The notes under the pieces: model-generated
What the model saw: only the letters and a program-made list of their open reading frames with translations
The model's database searches: none
What the model was told of the DNA's origin: nothing
NCBI GenBank assembly: GCA_958510825.1
Contig: OY294047.1
Span: forward strand, 51,567,365-51,631,364
Direction of reading: 5' to 3'
Source of the DNA: Brachypterus glaber
Taxonomy: Eukaryota; Arthropoda; Insecta; Coleoptera; Kateretidae
Length of the DNA stretch: 64,000 nucleotides
Program-made: the position numbers and the translations under genes
Shown: positions 1 through 9,383 of the stretch, piece by piece
How positions within the stretch are numbered: the stretch's first letter is position 1
Layout of the letters: each line of letters opens with the position of its first letter

Positions 1-1400
1 TTTAAAGCCGAGGGCCGACCGATTGGGCCGGCCCGAGGTTAATAAACCTACGAAATCGAAATTTAACTTTTTGCCCGTGTATTATCCAATATTTTTTATT
101 CCATTGTTACTAATTATAATAAATTATTAAAATATACTTAATTTTAAATTGCAAAAAGTATTTCTCTTTAGTGTCTTATTACTTATCTAGTTTTCCATGA
201 TAAATTGCTATCCAATCAAATCGCTAAAAAAACAATTGAATCGTTTCTTTTGCGTGCGGTTTCATTTTCAAATTAAAAAATCTATAGCTTTTTAATTAAT
301 TTCTGTTAAAATGTGTCTGTTATGAAAATAGTAAACTTCTGAACCGTTCTATAAATATTATAAATATTGAAATTGATTCTACAATTGAAATGTTGTGTTT
401 TTAATTTATTTTAGTGGATGAATACAGATTAATCAGTTAACATATATTTTGAGGTTATGTTATAGAAGAAATTTTTATTTTGTATGAAATGATTATAATA
501 ACTATATCTGGTCAAAAAGAACGGTTAGTTCAAGACCAAAAGGTCATATTTCTTTATAAATATTACAGTAAAGGCAAAGCATCTTCTTTAAAAAAGCGAA
601 AAAAACTTTTTGGCCCTAGGGCCACAATGTTTTAGTGTTTAATCCACCAATCATAGATTAATTTTAGTTAACAACAAAACTTCCAAATAACTTTAAGGAA
701 ACGTCAATTAATAGAATAATAAAACTGTCTAAAACTGAGCCTTCTTCTTCTTCGTTAGGCTTTTTTTGGTTTTGGCTGCCTGGGCCATCCAACCAACCAA
801 ACTCTTATTCTCTTTCCAATCCCTTCAACATAGGTCTGCACTAAAGCAGGTCTGGGTTGTCCCATTCCTAAGTTTATTCTTTTTTTCACATCATACCTAT
901 GTAGGCTGTAGTCTGTGACCTTAAAAACTTATTTTGTTTAGTGCTTGATTGTTAAATGTCCGCGCAAGTCAGGGTTCATAGAAAATATAACAGAGAGGTT
1001 TACCTACTCTGTAAAATTTTGTTTCCCACCAATCAGCGATTTTTAGGTTCTCCATCTCTTACAAGTCATACAATTTGATATAGCTATCCTACGCAACGTT
1101 GCCAAGCTTAGCTTTGTTTACATTTAGTTAAAAATTAAACGAGACTTTTTCTCTCAAATAAAACACAAACAAGTGGTAAAATGTAATATAAAAATTAGAA
1201 TTAAAAACAAAAACCAAAGAAAATATATAAAAACGCAAAGAACAAACAATATAGCGCATGCATCTGACAACAATGCACAGACAAACGTATACGTCATCGA
1301 TACTCCCGACCAACCTCACTTCCCCTCTCCTATCACCTGCACGAGTATGCCACCCTCTGTGCTATATTTTCTTCGAAACCTGTCCGCAAATCATTAAAAT
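1..1400. other. AT-rich stretch, no gene seen
   Basis: No convincing coding region. Short frames at 1128-1397 overlap on both strands and show no motif. At about 733-905 there is a less AT-rich patch that starts with a TTC-rich run (cttcttcttcttc) and could be the reversed 3' end of an old retroposon, but nothing in the window confirms it. Confidence 0.5.
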
Positions 1401-1413
1401 AAGCCTTTAACTT

Positions 1414-1995
1414 CAGTTGCTTTTCATCCGTGAAACGAGTAATATGTGCTTTCGGCAGGAATTAGTAATACGTTAAACGCGTTTAATTTTCTAGCATCAA
1501 GTCTTTTAGTATTAGTTATTTATTTATTTATTTGCTATCTTAGATATGCCCCAGAATCGATTTTATATATTTTATAGTGATTGTATGGAAGTAAGTAAAA
1601 TAACGAACATGTGATTATATTGGAGTAAGAAGGGAATTTTATGTTTTTTAATCATTTATAATGCTGATAAATTTTGATTTGGAAGCAACTAACACGTGAA
1701 GAAGTTTTTATACGTACAAAATTTTTTATATGCTAGCGCATACGCAAATATAATTACAAATTAGAAAAAACTGCCTTGGCAACAGCTAACACAACCAACA
1801 GTAAACACGAAAAGGAAAGAAGGAAAAGAAAAAGAAAAGGTCTTACAGAAGACTGGAAATTTTATATATTTAAAACAGGAGTGGGCATGGCGAAAAGCCA
1901 GACAAGAACCACTCTTGGTGAATTGAGTAACTAAGAGGGATCTGGCTAATTATCTCACTGAGAAAAGGCCAAAATAAAGGAAGAAGAAGAAGAGG
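1414..1995 (+). mobile_element. rep-S retroposon, full-length copy 1
   Basis: An interspersed repeat of about 580 bp that starts CAGTTGCTTTTCA and ends in a (GAA)n-type tail. It lies between exact 13-bp direct repeats AAGCCTTTAACTT at 1401-1413 and 1996-2008, which I read as the target-site duplication. Other copies lie at 51981-52533 (full length, minus) and 25431-25910 (5' truncated, minus). A constant 3' end with a simple-repeat tail, variable 5' truncation and target duplications point to target-primed reverse transcription. No coding capacity or tRNA promoter boxes were recognised, so it is either a non-autonomous LINE derivative or a SINE of unknown origin. Confidence 0.75.
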
Positions 1996-2014
1996 AAGCC
2001 TTTAACTTTAATTG

Positions 2015-2575
2015 TTAATGTCCTTCTTGGCATTTGTTACCAACTGCAAAAAAACCCTAAATCTACGAAGATTATTCATAACATAAAAGATGAGAAAATA
2101 GAAAAGGAAATTACTATAAAATACTCATTTCATGTGATTTTTTATAAAAATGATGTTTAATATAATATAATAGCATAATAATTATAGTAGGTAAAATATA
2201 CTTAAAAACCTATAAACGTTTTTCCTATTAACAAAAAATGTTCCATCCCATGCTTTGATTATTATAATGTTTACCAATAAAAACTGATTTATTAGAGTTT
2301 TTTTTTCATAATAAAACGGGATATTTTCTTGACATACGATTTAGTTCCGGAATAAATCAGGAAAAAACTTACTAGCTCCAGTTTCCTGTTTTGGGTAACC
2401 CCAAGAATCACGATTTTCTGTTGCGTACTTCCTTTATTACCATACATTTTTTATAAAATGCCATAGTTTAGTTTTATTTCATAGCAACACAACTTATATG
2501 GCAATAGTTTTTTTTTCGGGAAGATGTCATTTGACTAGATTTTATCTAAAACTAAACAACTTGTTTATTTACTAT
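2015..2575. other. AT-rich stretch, nothing recognised
   Basis: AT-rich sequence with poly-A and poly-T runs. No frame, inverted repeat or similarity to other parts of the window was seen. Confidence 0.4.
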
Positions 2576-2741
2576 TATAACTGGATACCGCTTATCTAAA
2601 AGGAACCAAGCGACATTTTTACAAAATTTTGTTAGGCATGGGAATGGGTTCTTTAGGGTTAGTACAACCTATTCCCATGCCTAAGAAAATTTCGTTAAAA
2701 ATGTCGCTTGGTTTCTTTTAGTTAAGCGGTATCCAATTATT
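2576..2741. mobile_element. Small foldback MITE
   Basis: A near-perfect hairpin of about 165 bp. The outer arms read GGATACCGCTTATCTAAAAG on the left and its complement around GCGGTATCC on the right. The inner arms meet at AGGCATGGGAATGGGTT and AACCTATTCCCATGCCT. Arm length is about 65 bp with a small loop (about 2652-2666). No coding content. It is either a MITE of the foldback type or a relic of an inverted duplication. Confidence 0.65.
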
Positions 2742-2849
2742 CTAAAATACTTATAAAATTTAAATATGTTTCTACGGAAATACAAAATTCCGAATTTCCA
2801 AAAAGTTTTGATGTTTTTTTTTGCAAAATTCATTTTATTTCTAGTTATA

Positions 2850-3425
2850 CTCCGTCCAATTATACAAGATAGTAATGGACGCGGCTCGTTTTACACTACA
2901 AAGCGCATAAATAGTATAATTATGCATAAATCGTAGTGTATCAAAAATTTAAGAGATGTCGGTACTGTTTTCCTGAAAAGGGCCTATCCAAAGACTCGCA
3001 TAACAAGCATAGTACGTAAGAATACGATGCCAGGATTGGCTTGATGTGTCGTCATGTATCTTGCAATGGTTGTTATGCGAGCCTCTGGATAGGCCTTAAG
3101 TTGTAATTGTAACCTAAAATTTTGAAGTTTTCCTTATGTTCAATATAATTTACGTTTGTACAGTATGTAGAATATGCTAATTTAGTGTAAGTGTATGAAG
3201 AATAAACCAAAAAAGTACCTTTTTCAATACCATACAAACTAACATTAAGTATAACCATTTTTTATGTAACTTTCTCTTCTTTTATTAGCTTTAACGACCG
3301 TCAATCATTGTCAGACAAAAAATGTCACAATATTTTATATGTTAAAAGGTACGAGTTTTTGAACCAATGATGTAGCTTAAAAATCGCGGGAATTTTAAAC
3401 TACTATCTTGCATAATTGGACGGAC
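2850..3425. mobile_element. Stowaway-like TIR element with TA target
   Basis: A 576-bp element with inverted ends TCCGTCCAATTATACAAGAT at the left and TATCTTGCATAATTGGACGG at the right, flanked by TA on both sides. The ends and TA target fit the Stowaway-like Tc1/mariner MITEs. No transposase frame is left. A second inverted-repeat unit is nested inside at 2981-3095. Confidence 0.65.
2981..3095. mobile_element. Nested small MITE
   Basis: About 115 bp bounded by GGCCTATCCA..GACTCGCATAACAA and its inverse TTGTTATGCGAG..TGGATAGGCC. It sits wholly inside the Stowaway-like element, so it is either a later insertion or an internal hairpin of that family. Confidence 0.5.
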
Positions 3426-4189
3426 TATAGTTCTAAATTTTTACCGAGAATACTTAGTATACACTTGAACTACTTTTATTTATCGTTAGCATTGTTAATT
3501 TTTGCATAAACTAATCTTTATACTTTAGTGTATTAACCAATGCTCCAATGCATTGGAGTAATGCTCTAATCTTTTAGAAAATTGAATTTAATTTAATTTG
3601 ATGTATTTTTTTAAAGTACCTGATGTTCTATTTTTAATTTGATGTAGCTACTGGTAAAAGGTCATACTTTAAAGGCCTTTTGTGATATTATGTTTTTAAT
3701 TTCATAAAAGTAAAGGTCAGAACATTATATATTTATAAAAGCGTTCTAACATTTAGATGTGAATTTATAAATGTTATTTATTTTATAAAATTACTAGGCT
3801 TTAAAATTTTTGTTTTGAAAACAATTGAAATTCTGGCACGATAATTCAATTAAAACGTGATTTATTAGTTGAAATCGGCAAAATCAACATACCAAACAAA
3901 AACAAATGACAACACAAATTAATTAAACAAAAGATTTCATTAGCACACTATTCGTTTTTACAAATTTATACCCATCATTACATTCCATTCAATTTTTAGG
4001 TTATGATCATTATTATCATGAATATTAATAATTAATCATTTTAAATTAAAATGGATTTAGTTTATTGTATTAATCATTTTTGATAAAGTATTATCTATGT
4101 TATTAATTTTTGTTTATTTTTTTTCTAGGTGAGTACCAATTTTTTGAATTTGAAACGTCTACGGTAAGTAGTTAAAAACATCATATTTT
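3426..4189. other. AT-rich stretch, nothing recognised
   Basis: No gene or family member was seen. A 20-bp palindrome, TGCTCCAATGCATTGGAGTA, lies at about 3540-3559. Confidence 0.4.
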
Positions 4190-4805
4190 TGTTCAAGCGT
4201 ACTAATATGTTCATATTTTATAACTGAACACACTAGTTAGAAGTGATCAATTTTTTTACAGTAAAAAAATGAGTTAATTGTTGTACGCCGTAAAAAAAGT
4301 TAGTTAGCAAAACCACCACTGGCGGCAGCACTCTTTGACAGCCATATTTCAAACTTGTTTGTTTATTATGTAAACAGGTGGTTGATTCGAGATTCTGTAG
4401 AAACCTTTTGTGAAATTGATTAAAAATGATTGAAGAAGAATATATGGTTTATACACCTACAAATCTCTCCGAAATTGCAAATGCTACATTAGACAAGTTA
4501 CCATCGAAATCGCGAAAAGTGTACGATTTAGCCTACCAAAAAAATTTAAAATGAGCTAAGGAAGGTTTAAGTTTATTTCGAACGGGTTTTATTGGCCTAT
4601 TTTAATAAAAAAAAAAAACATTCTTTATTGCTGAATAAATTAAATTCAAAAATTAATATTTAAAAAATATATATGGGATGCTTGAAGAAAAAATAGTATT
4701 TTCACTCAGAGGAAAAGTGCCTTTTTACTCGTCTGTAGTTTTTGGTAAATTCTACAGACTAGTAAAAAAAGCTTCACTTTTCCTCTTAGTAAAACAATAT
4801 ACTAT
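4190..4805 (+). mobile_element. Foldback family Z, copy 1
   Basis: An element of about 615 bp, repeated at 24342-24985 (minus) and 54397-54965 (plus). It has a left part with a short conserved ORF (4426-4554). Near the right end is a strong hairpin whose arms carry AGAGGAAAAGTG / CACTTTTCCTCT and ACTCGTCTGTAG / CTACAGACTAGT. The right end reads AATATACTA, like families X and Y. It is non-autonomous and no transposase is present. Confidence 0.65.
4426..4554 (+). CDS. 42-codon ORF of family Z, recombinase N-terminus-like
   Basis: Encodes MIEEEYMVYTPTNLSEIANA followed by TLDKLPSKSRKVYDLAYQKN and LK, then stop. The same peptide is encoded at 24612-24740 with E5Q, A18E and Q38E. The copy at 54559 has a TAG stop after residue 26. 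The stretch KLPSKSRKVYDLAYQK resembles the start of the N-terminal SAM-like domain of KIAA1958/Crypton-type tyrosine recombinases, which often reads P-x-K-S-x-x-x-Y-x-x-A-Y. I infer that this is the first-exon remnant of an autonomous relative. The resemblance is from memory of the family and is not a search result. Confidence 0.4.
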   Translation: MIEEEYMVYTPTNLSEIANATLDKLPSKSRKVYDLAYQKNLK

Positions 4806-5456
4806 TGTTGTGCCAGCCAGCCAAGTCTAATGATTTCGGACGAAGCCTTCGATATCCTCAATATATATTACAAAAAAAGTATTGAAAAAAATATAAAAAA
4901 TTACTAATTTTTAGAAACACTCGTCTAATAAAATAATAATTTAAATAATTTTAAAAATAGATAAAACATTGGTTTCTGAGTTCCCGTTCCTTGAATCCTT
5001 ATAAAAAAAAGCCCAGGTAAACATATTTTCATTATATTTTTATTAAAAAATAGATATTCTGAATGCGTATTCTTTCACAGGAGTCGAAAAATATTCCACT
5101 CATTTCTATGAAAAAGGTCCTTTTTGGTAAAAAATTTCCAATTCAAACTAGCGTACACACTAGAAAGTTTTTCTTTCAACGTGTACAATATTGTATCTCT
5201 TATCCTAAGGGGTTATATTTTTTAAGAAAGAAAATCCCCAAAATGTATTCGAAGTTTTCCATTACATAAAATGAAAAATAAACTTGCTTTTGTTAGAAGA
5301 AAAATGTAAAAGTTTATTTTTAGAAAAGTTATGTGGTCATGAAAAGGTATATGTATTTCTTTAGAAATAAATGCATGAAGATGATAATATTTAAAGTTTC
5401 ATACAAAGTACGTACTTTATTTTTAAATTTTAGATTATTAGAATATTTTTTTATAA

Positions 5457-5811
5457 TTTATTATTCTATCGATCTATTTTCTAATCATCGTACAGAGTGA
5501 TATTGGTAGACTGACAGTTTCGGGCTGCTGGCCCTCTTCAGTACCAAGAGTCAACTCTGCACGCTGATTAAGAAAACGTTTTTAGACTTTATTCGCAAAA
5601 GGAATATGGTCATTAGATTGATGTAGACTTGTGCGCCATTTATTGCTAAATGTAGACAACTACTCATACCTCTCCTAGTCTGGAGCCTTTGGATGGTAGC
5701 AAGTTAAAGACTTGTGTGTCTCAAGCACATAGTACCACTAACGTATGGTTAGGCGTAGGTTAATTAATATTTTTATAATTTTGTTTAAAATTAAAAATTT
5801 CTGTCCTTATT
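5457..5811 (-). mobile_element. Hammerhead-bearing repeat, copy A
   Basis: A repeat of about 355 bp. The left arm (5457-5575) carries a hammerhead ribozyme on the minus strand. A unique body follows (5576-5762), then an AT-rich tail (5763-5811) ending TTTCTGTCCTTA that is shared by copies B (50739-51115) and C (56153-56645). Unlike B and C it lacks the second inverted ribozyme arm. No reverse transcriptase frame is present. By architecture it may be a short derivative of a Penelope-like element or a retrozyme-like unit. Confidence 0.7.
5489..5563 (-). ncRNA. Type I hammerhead ribozyme, intact core (copy A)
   Basis: Read on the minus strand from 5563: outer stem I CGTGCAGAGT, loop TGACTC, inner stem I TTGGTA (5547-5542), core CTGAAGA (5541-5535), stem II GGGC / loop CAGCA / GCCC (5534-5522), core GAA (5521-5519), stem III ACT / loop GTC / AGT, cleavage-site C17 (5509), inner stem I TACCAA (5508-5503), loop TATC, outer stem I ACTCTGTACG. 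The inner stem I helix is 6 bp and the outer one 10 bp with one G-U. All core positions match the hammerhead consensus (CUGANGA..GAAA, A15.1-U16.1, H17=C). The short stem III, and the stem I internal loop facing loop II, are as in natural type I hammerheads of Penelope-like elements. Predicted self-cleavage is 3' of C17. Confidence 0.8.
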
Positions 5812-6470
5812 TTTTTATAAATTATTCTATACTGTAACAAGAGTATATTGATTTAAATTTTTTTTACAGTATTTTAGAAGGTAATTTTTAATTTTATACA
5901 AAAAAATGTAGTATTACTATACATTTTAAAGTAAATATACGTTTTTGGAGTAATTTTACCATTTTAAGTGTTTTTTTTTTCGTATCTAATGTAATGTACA
6001 ATATATACAACAATTACATTAGCTATATGGTATAATCACATTAAATAATAAAATATTAACAATATTTACATAAAACGAGAAAATTGACCATACCCTAAAT
6101 GGGTCCGAAACGTCTCACCTAGTGTAGTTCTTTTAGATGAAATGATCCAAAATCTTTAAACAAGTCTCTTTAGTTTTAAAATTCAGGCGCCAGAGAGTAA
6201 AATTTACCTCCTTTTCCTTTTCCTTTTCCCTCTTTGGAGAGTTTCTACATTCTCCCTTGTACCACCGGCTCATTTACTTCTTTACTAGGAGGAATGTACC
6301 CTACACCCTATTTTGCATTTTTGGTGGAAACATACAAGGGAAAAATATGGTTTCCATCTAAAATTTTAAGATACTAGGTACAATTTTAATATAAAGATAT
6401 TTAATTTTATACTAGCTTAAACTTTTTATAATAATCATATTAACAATTATTATTATTGGGAAGGGAGTAG
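5812..6470. other. AT-rich stretch without a gene
   Basis: Nothing coding was seen. At about 6210-6300 there is a pyrimidine-rich then moderately GC-rich patch (ccttttccttttcc). It has no match elsewhere in the window. Confidence 0.4.
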
Positions 6471-6474
6471 GGAC

Positions 6475-6551
6475 AGATCGGGCTGGCAAAAAGGGCTGTA
6501 TTGGCCTAGTTGCCTGGCTTGTAGCCTCCCCACCCTTACTACTACATTATT
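6475..6551 (+). mobile_element. LINE 3'-end remnant with (TAC)n-like tail
   Basis: The stretch GGCAAAAAGGGC..TTGGCCTAGTTG..GGCTT..AGCC, followed by TTACTACTAC, matches in order the 3' untranslated end of the RNase H-bearing LINE fragments at 22890-23464 and 47587-48262 (read on their minus strand). Those also end in a (CTA)n tail. Only about 75 bp remain, in plus orientation, and a SINE lies directly downstream. Confidence 0.55.
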
Positions 6552-6554
6552 ATT

Positions 6555-6835
6555 GGGAGGATTGGCGTAGTGGACTACCGTGTCGTACTTGACGAGTTTA
6601 CTTCCCAAAATAGCGTGAGTTCGATTCTCACCGGCGCCGATTTGCCTTTTTCAGTTAATTAATAATTGAAATTTGGCGAAGGCGTAAGTACAGCGGACAC
6701 TCCCTATAAATTGGTTCGAAAGTCAATTAAAGCCCGTGGTTCCCTCTACTACTAGCCCACACAAGTCCTGGACTTAGGGGATGCTTAATTAAGTAGAATT
6801 GTACGAGGTTAAACAAAATGTAAATGTAAAAAAAA
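6555..6835 (+). mobile_element. tRNA-derived SINE, copy 1
   Basis: The 5' part looks like a tRNA gene. The RNA polymerase III A box TGGCGTAGTGG lies at 6563-6573 and the B box GTTCGATTC at 6619-6627. A body of about 200 bp follows, ending TACGAGGTTAAACAAAATG in an A-rich tail. Copies lie at 32666-32921 (minus) and 53775-54045 (plus), with a 3' fragment at 61700-61765 (minus). It is a SINE and not a tRNA gene because the unit is dispersed with a shared non-tRNA body. In this copy it sits next to a LINE tail. Confidence 0.85.
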
Positions 6836-7225
6836 TGTTAATATTAATCATAAACACTAAACTAATTTAATAACACAGCCACACAAAAAAGAAATTCATA
6901 TTCCAGAGACTAGACCAATGCATTTTTATATTTTTGGAATCGCTGAAACCGAATTTGACCTCAGAATTGATCCATCAGGTCACAACTTTTTCTACCCATT
7001 TTCAACTCGAGAGATGAAAATGTCATTTTCTTATAAGGTTAGAAAAGTGTTTTATTCACAATCATATAAGACATAAAATATTATGAAATTAAAGTTAAAC
7101 AGAGGTTTGAGTATGTTGTTCCCAATGAAAATTATATCGAGCCATCTATGAGGTAACATCTAAAGCTAAAAAAGGTTAGAAAGGAGCTCCTTTCTGCCTT
7201 TAGCAAAAGGGTGACTTTTCTAACT
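6836..7225. other. Stretch without recognised features
   Basis: AT-rich, no long frame and no repeat matching elsewhere in the window. Confidence 0.4.
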
Positions 7226-7330
7226 TGTTAAAAAGGGGTCGTCCATAAAATAAGTCACGCAAATTCACCAAAATTCATACACTTTATACCCCGTTTGGAC
7301 TATTTGGGGGGGGGGTAGTCAAAATATAAA
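7226..7330 (+). mobile_element. End fragment of a CGTCCATAAA-type TIR element
   Basis: GGGGTCGTCCATAAAATAAG..TCACGC followed by a run of about ten G residues resembles the left end of the 28001-28706 element (CTGTCCATATATTACGTAAC..CGC, then a G run). Only one end is visible, so this is a truncated or diverged relative. Confidence 0.4.
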
Positions 7331-7375
7331 ACCTCTACAGCCTTTAATAACGCAAGAAACGGGGTATAAATAATA

Positions 7376-7475
7376 ATCAATATTATTATTTATTATTATT
7401 ATTATTTATTTATTTAATTACAGTGTTATGAAGAGCCCCAAATAAGCTTTTGGCCTGTGCTATAATTTTAATTCA
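7376..7475 (-). mobile_element. LINE 3'-end remnant with ATT/TTTA tail
   Basis: A (TTA/TTTA)n run at 7376-7420 adjoins GAGCCCCAAATAAGCTTTTG..GGCCTGTGCTA. The same block occurs at 42854-42890, again beside a (TTTA)n run. Simple-repeat tails next to a fixed block are typical of the 3' ends of insect non-LTR elements. The element would be on the minus strand. The clade is unknown. Confidence 0.45.
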
Positions 7476-7679
7476 TGCCCACATCAAGTGAGGAGCATTA
7501 TTTCAAGTTAACAAATCCAATATACGTGTTAAAGATCTGTTAAGCTAAAAAATTTCAATCAGACAATAATGAAGCAAATTTTACCCTTTTTGAACCCTGG
7601 ATAAAAATATTTAAGAAATAAGAAATCTGTCATCAATACAAAAATATTAATATATATTTTATTCATTTTTTTTTTCGAT

Positions 7680-8130
7680 CTTTTGGCATACAGAGCGTCC
7701 GCCATTCTGTTTTTTTTTATTCAGGGTTGTAATGTCCCAAGGTTGTAATGCACATCCAAGTCGGCTATCCTTCAAGTTATTCCCTTTTGACTTAACGCCT
7801 TAACTCTAGCTGCCTTTGACCGGACTTTCCAACCTTTTTCCCGGCCGTTCTTTTCATCTATTCAGAAAGAGCGTATTTTATGCATTCTACAGACTGGAGG
7901 TTTTTCCTGAGAGTGGTCGACTTCTGCCTGACTGGACATCGTCCTGGCTTTCCTGCAGGATGTATTCAGAGTTACACTTCGGCGAAGGTCATGTCAACCG
8001 TTATCAAACGGTTCCTGCAATGAAAGGTATCAAAGTGTTTTTTATTTCGTTGATCACTAAAAAGGATATCTGTTTTTTTAATGGTCATTTTATTTGCAAT
8101 GATATTTTAAATCGGGACATTTAAACCACA
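7680..8130. other. Less AT-rich block with a 102-codon frame, unidentified
   Basis: The plus-strand frame 7816-8124 lies in a block that is richer in G+C than its surroundings. Its translation has no recognisable domain, and the reverse strand is interrupted. It may be a decayed coding part of a transposable element. I assign no function. Confidence 0.2.
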
Positions 8131-8239
8131 ATTACAAATTATTTATTATACTATTCACAGCACGTGCGCTAGAATAGTATTATACGGTAGTTTCGAATTT
8201 CCCAAAATCGCCAAAAAACGTCCTAGACAAACAAATTAA

Positions 8240-8347
8240 ATCGGCACTTAGTGCTACTAAGAGTGCCGATGTATTGAAATCTTCGCCGAAAAGTCAAAAT
8301 CTTTGACCACGTTTTTTTTCACATTTCTCGACTTTTTATACCATTCT
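8240..8347 (+). mobile_element. Element D, left-end fragment
   Basis: Matches the first ~105 bp of element D (11153-11857), including the terminal hairpin CATCGGCACTTAG..CTAAGAGTGCCGATG and the following GAAATCTTCGCCGAAAAGTC. It stops at about TACCATTCT. Confidence 0.7.
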
Positions 8348-8739
8348 AAACTATTAAAATCTCATATATGCTCACTGATGATCGCAAAAAATCGTGAAAT
8401 AGCAGCTATATGACATTTTGGTAGGGATTTTCTCATTGATTGTGAAAATTCTGTAGTAGAGCAGTGCAATTTCTTTATTATCTTAATCTTTCTGAACCAA
8501 TATAAAATAATCTTTGTAAAATATAAGACCAATAACGTCTGTACTATATAGATATACCTCATCTTATATTCTATTAATAATACTCATACATATTTTAATT
8601 CATAATGCTAGATTTGTGTTTCTATAAAAGGCATAAAACCTTACATTTCAATACAATGTTATAGTCTGCATTATTAAATAAAATATTATGTATTGATATA
8701 ACATGCTTCGCATTCCCTAACAAAAGATACTCTTACCAA
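8348..8739. other. AT-rich stretch, nothing recognised
   Basis: Contains only a short minus-strand frame with no motif, and shows no repeat similarity. Confidence 0.4.
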
Positions 8740-9151
8740 TGGCGATTTCTCCCGTTAGATTAGACAGGGACAAAAGTTCTACCCAAAAAGGATAGAAGGC
8801 ATACATACACTCCCACTTCCACCCAACCAAACAAATTCTGTATTTGTTTTTTGTTGAACAAATACAATATTTACTTGGCCGGGCGAAAAGTGTAACTTTA
8901 TTATTTTTGTTAAAGAAATTACTGGCGCCATCTAAATTTTAGTAGAATTATCTTATTCTACAGATTCACATTAGCTATGTTCGTTCGTGCCGCTCAGTGC
9001 TACACTTTCCGGCCAACCAAATAAATACTGTATTTGTTGTATGAAAAACAAATACAGTATTTATTTGGTTGGCTGGAAAGTGTAGCACAAATGAGATAGA
9101 GATAGGGTAGACGTCTTTTGTTTCATAATTCTAGTTGTAGAGAGCTCCATT
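8740..9151 (+). mobile_element. MITE H, copy 1 (double hairpin)
   Basis: A 412-bp element with an inverted copy of exactly the same length at 15304-15715. It contains two related palindromes in a row (about 8821-8900 and 9000-9085). Each has arms of the form TGTATTTGTT / AACAAATACA flanked by AACCAAATAAATAC and GTATTTATTTGGTT. A block with GGCGCCATCT lies between them. The ends carry partly inverted ACAAAAG..CTACCC blocks. No coding capacity. The superfamily is not assigned. Confidence 0.7.
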
Positions 9152-9162
9152 GATGGTATATA

Positions 9163-9358
9163 CAGTGCGATTATAAAGTGCCGAACAGTTTGAAAATAAA
9201 ATACTTTTCGTTTGAAGCCACGCCTCTGTTGTGCGCGACAAGCTCATGTGATTGCTACATACAACAGCTCGGTGGCCAGTAAAACGCACACAGCTTTCTT
9301 GCATTTAACTCATCGCTAATGCCAATTTTGCATTAAAAAGTGTTCGGCACGCTAAAGT
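9163..9358 (-). mobile_element. MITE B, copy 1 (right end decayed)
   Basis: Starts TA|CAGTGCGATTATAAAGTGCC and runs inverted relative to the two 209-bp copies at 19947-20155 and 58330-58538. The right terminal repeat is reduced to GTGTTCGGCAC. CAGTG ends and a TA target suggest a Tc1/mariner-type non-autonomous element. It is followed after 25 bp by MITE A. Confidence 0.8.
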
Positions 9359-9383
9359 AAAAAAAATTATCCAGCTATACATA

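Noticed and set aside
6563..6627. tRNA-like A and B boxes
   Set aside because: The cloverleaf is imperfect and the unit is repeated with a long shared body and tail, so it is a SINE and not a tRNA gene.
8366..8395. CTGATGATCG..TCGTGAAATAGC as a hammerhead core
   Set aside because: No stem II can be formed between CTGATGA and GAAA, and stems I and III are absent.
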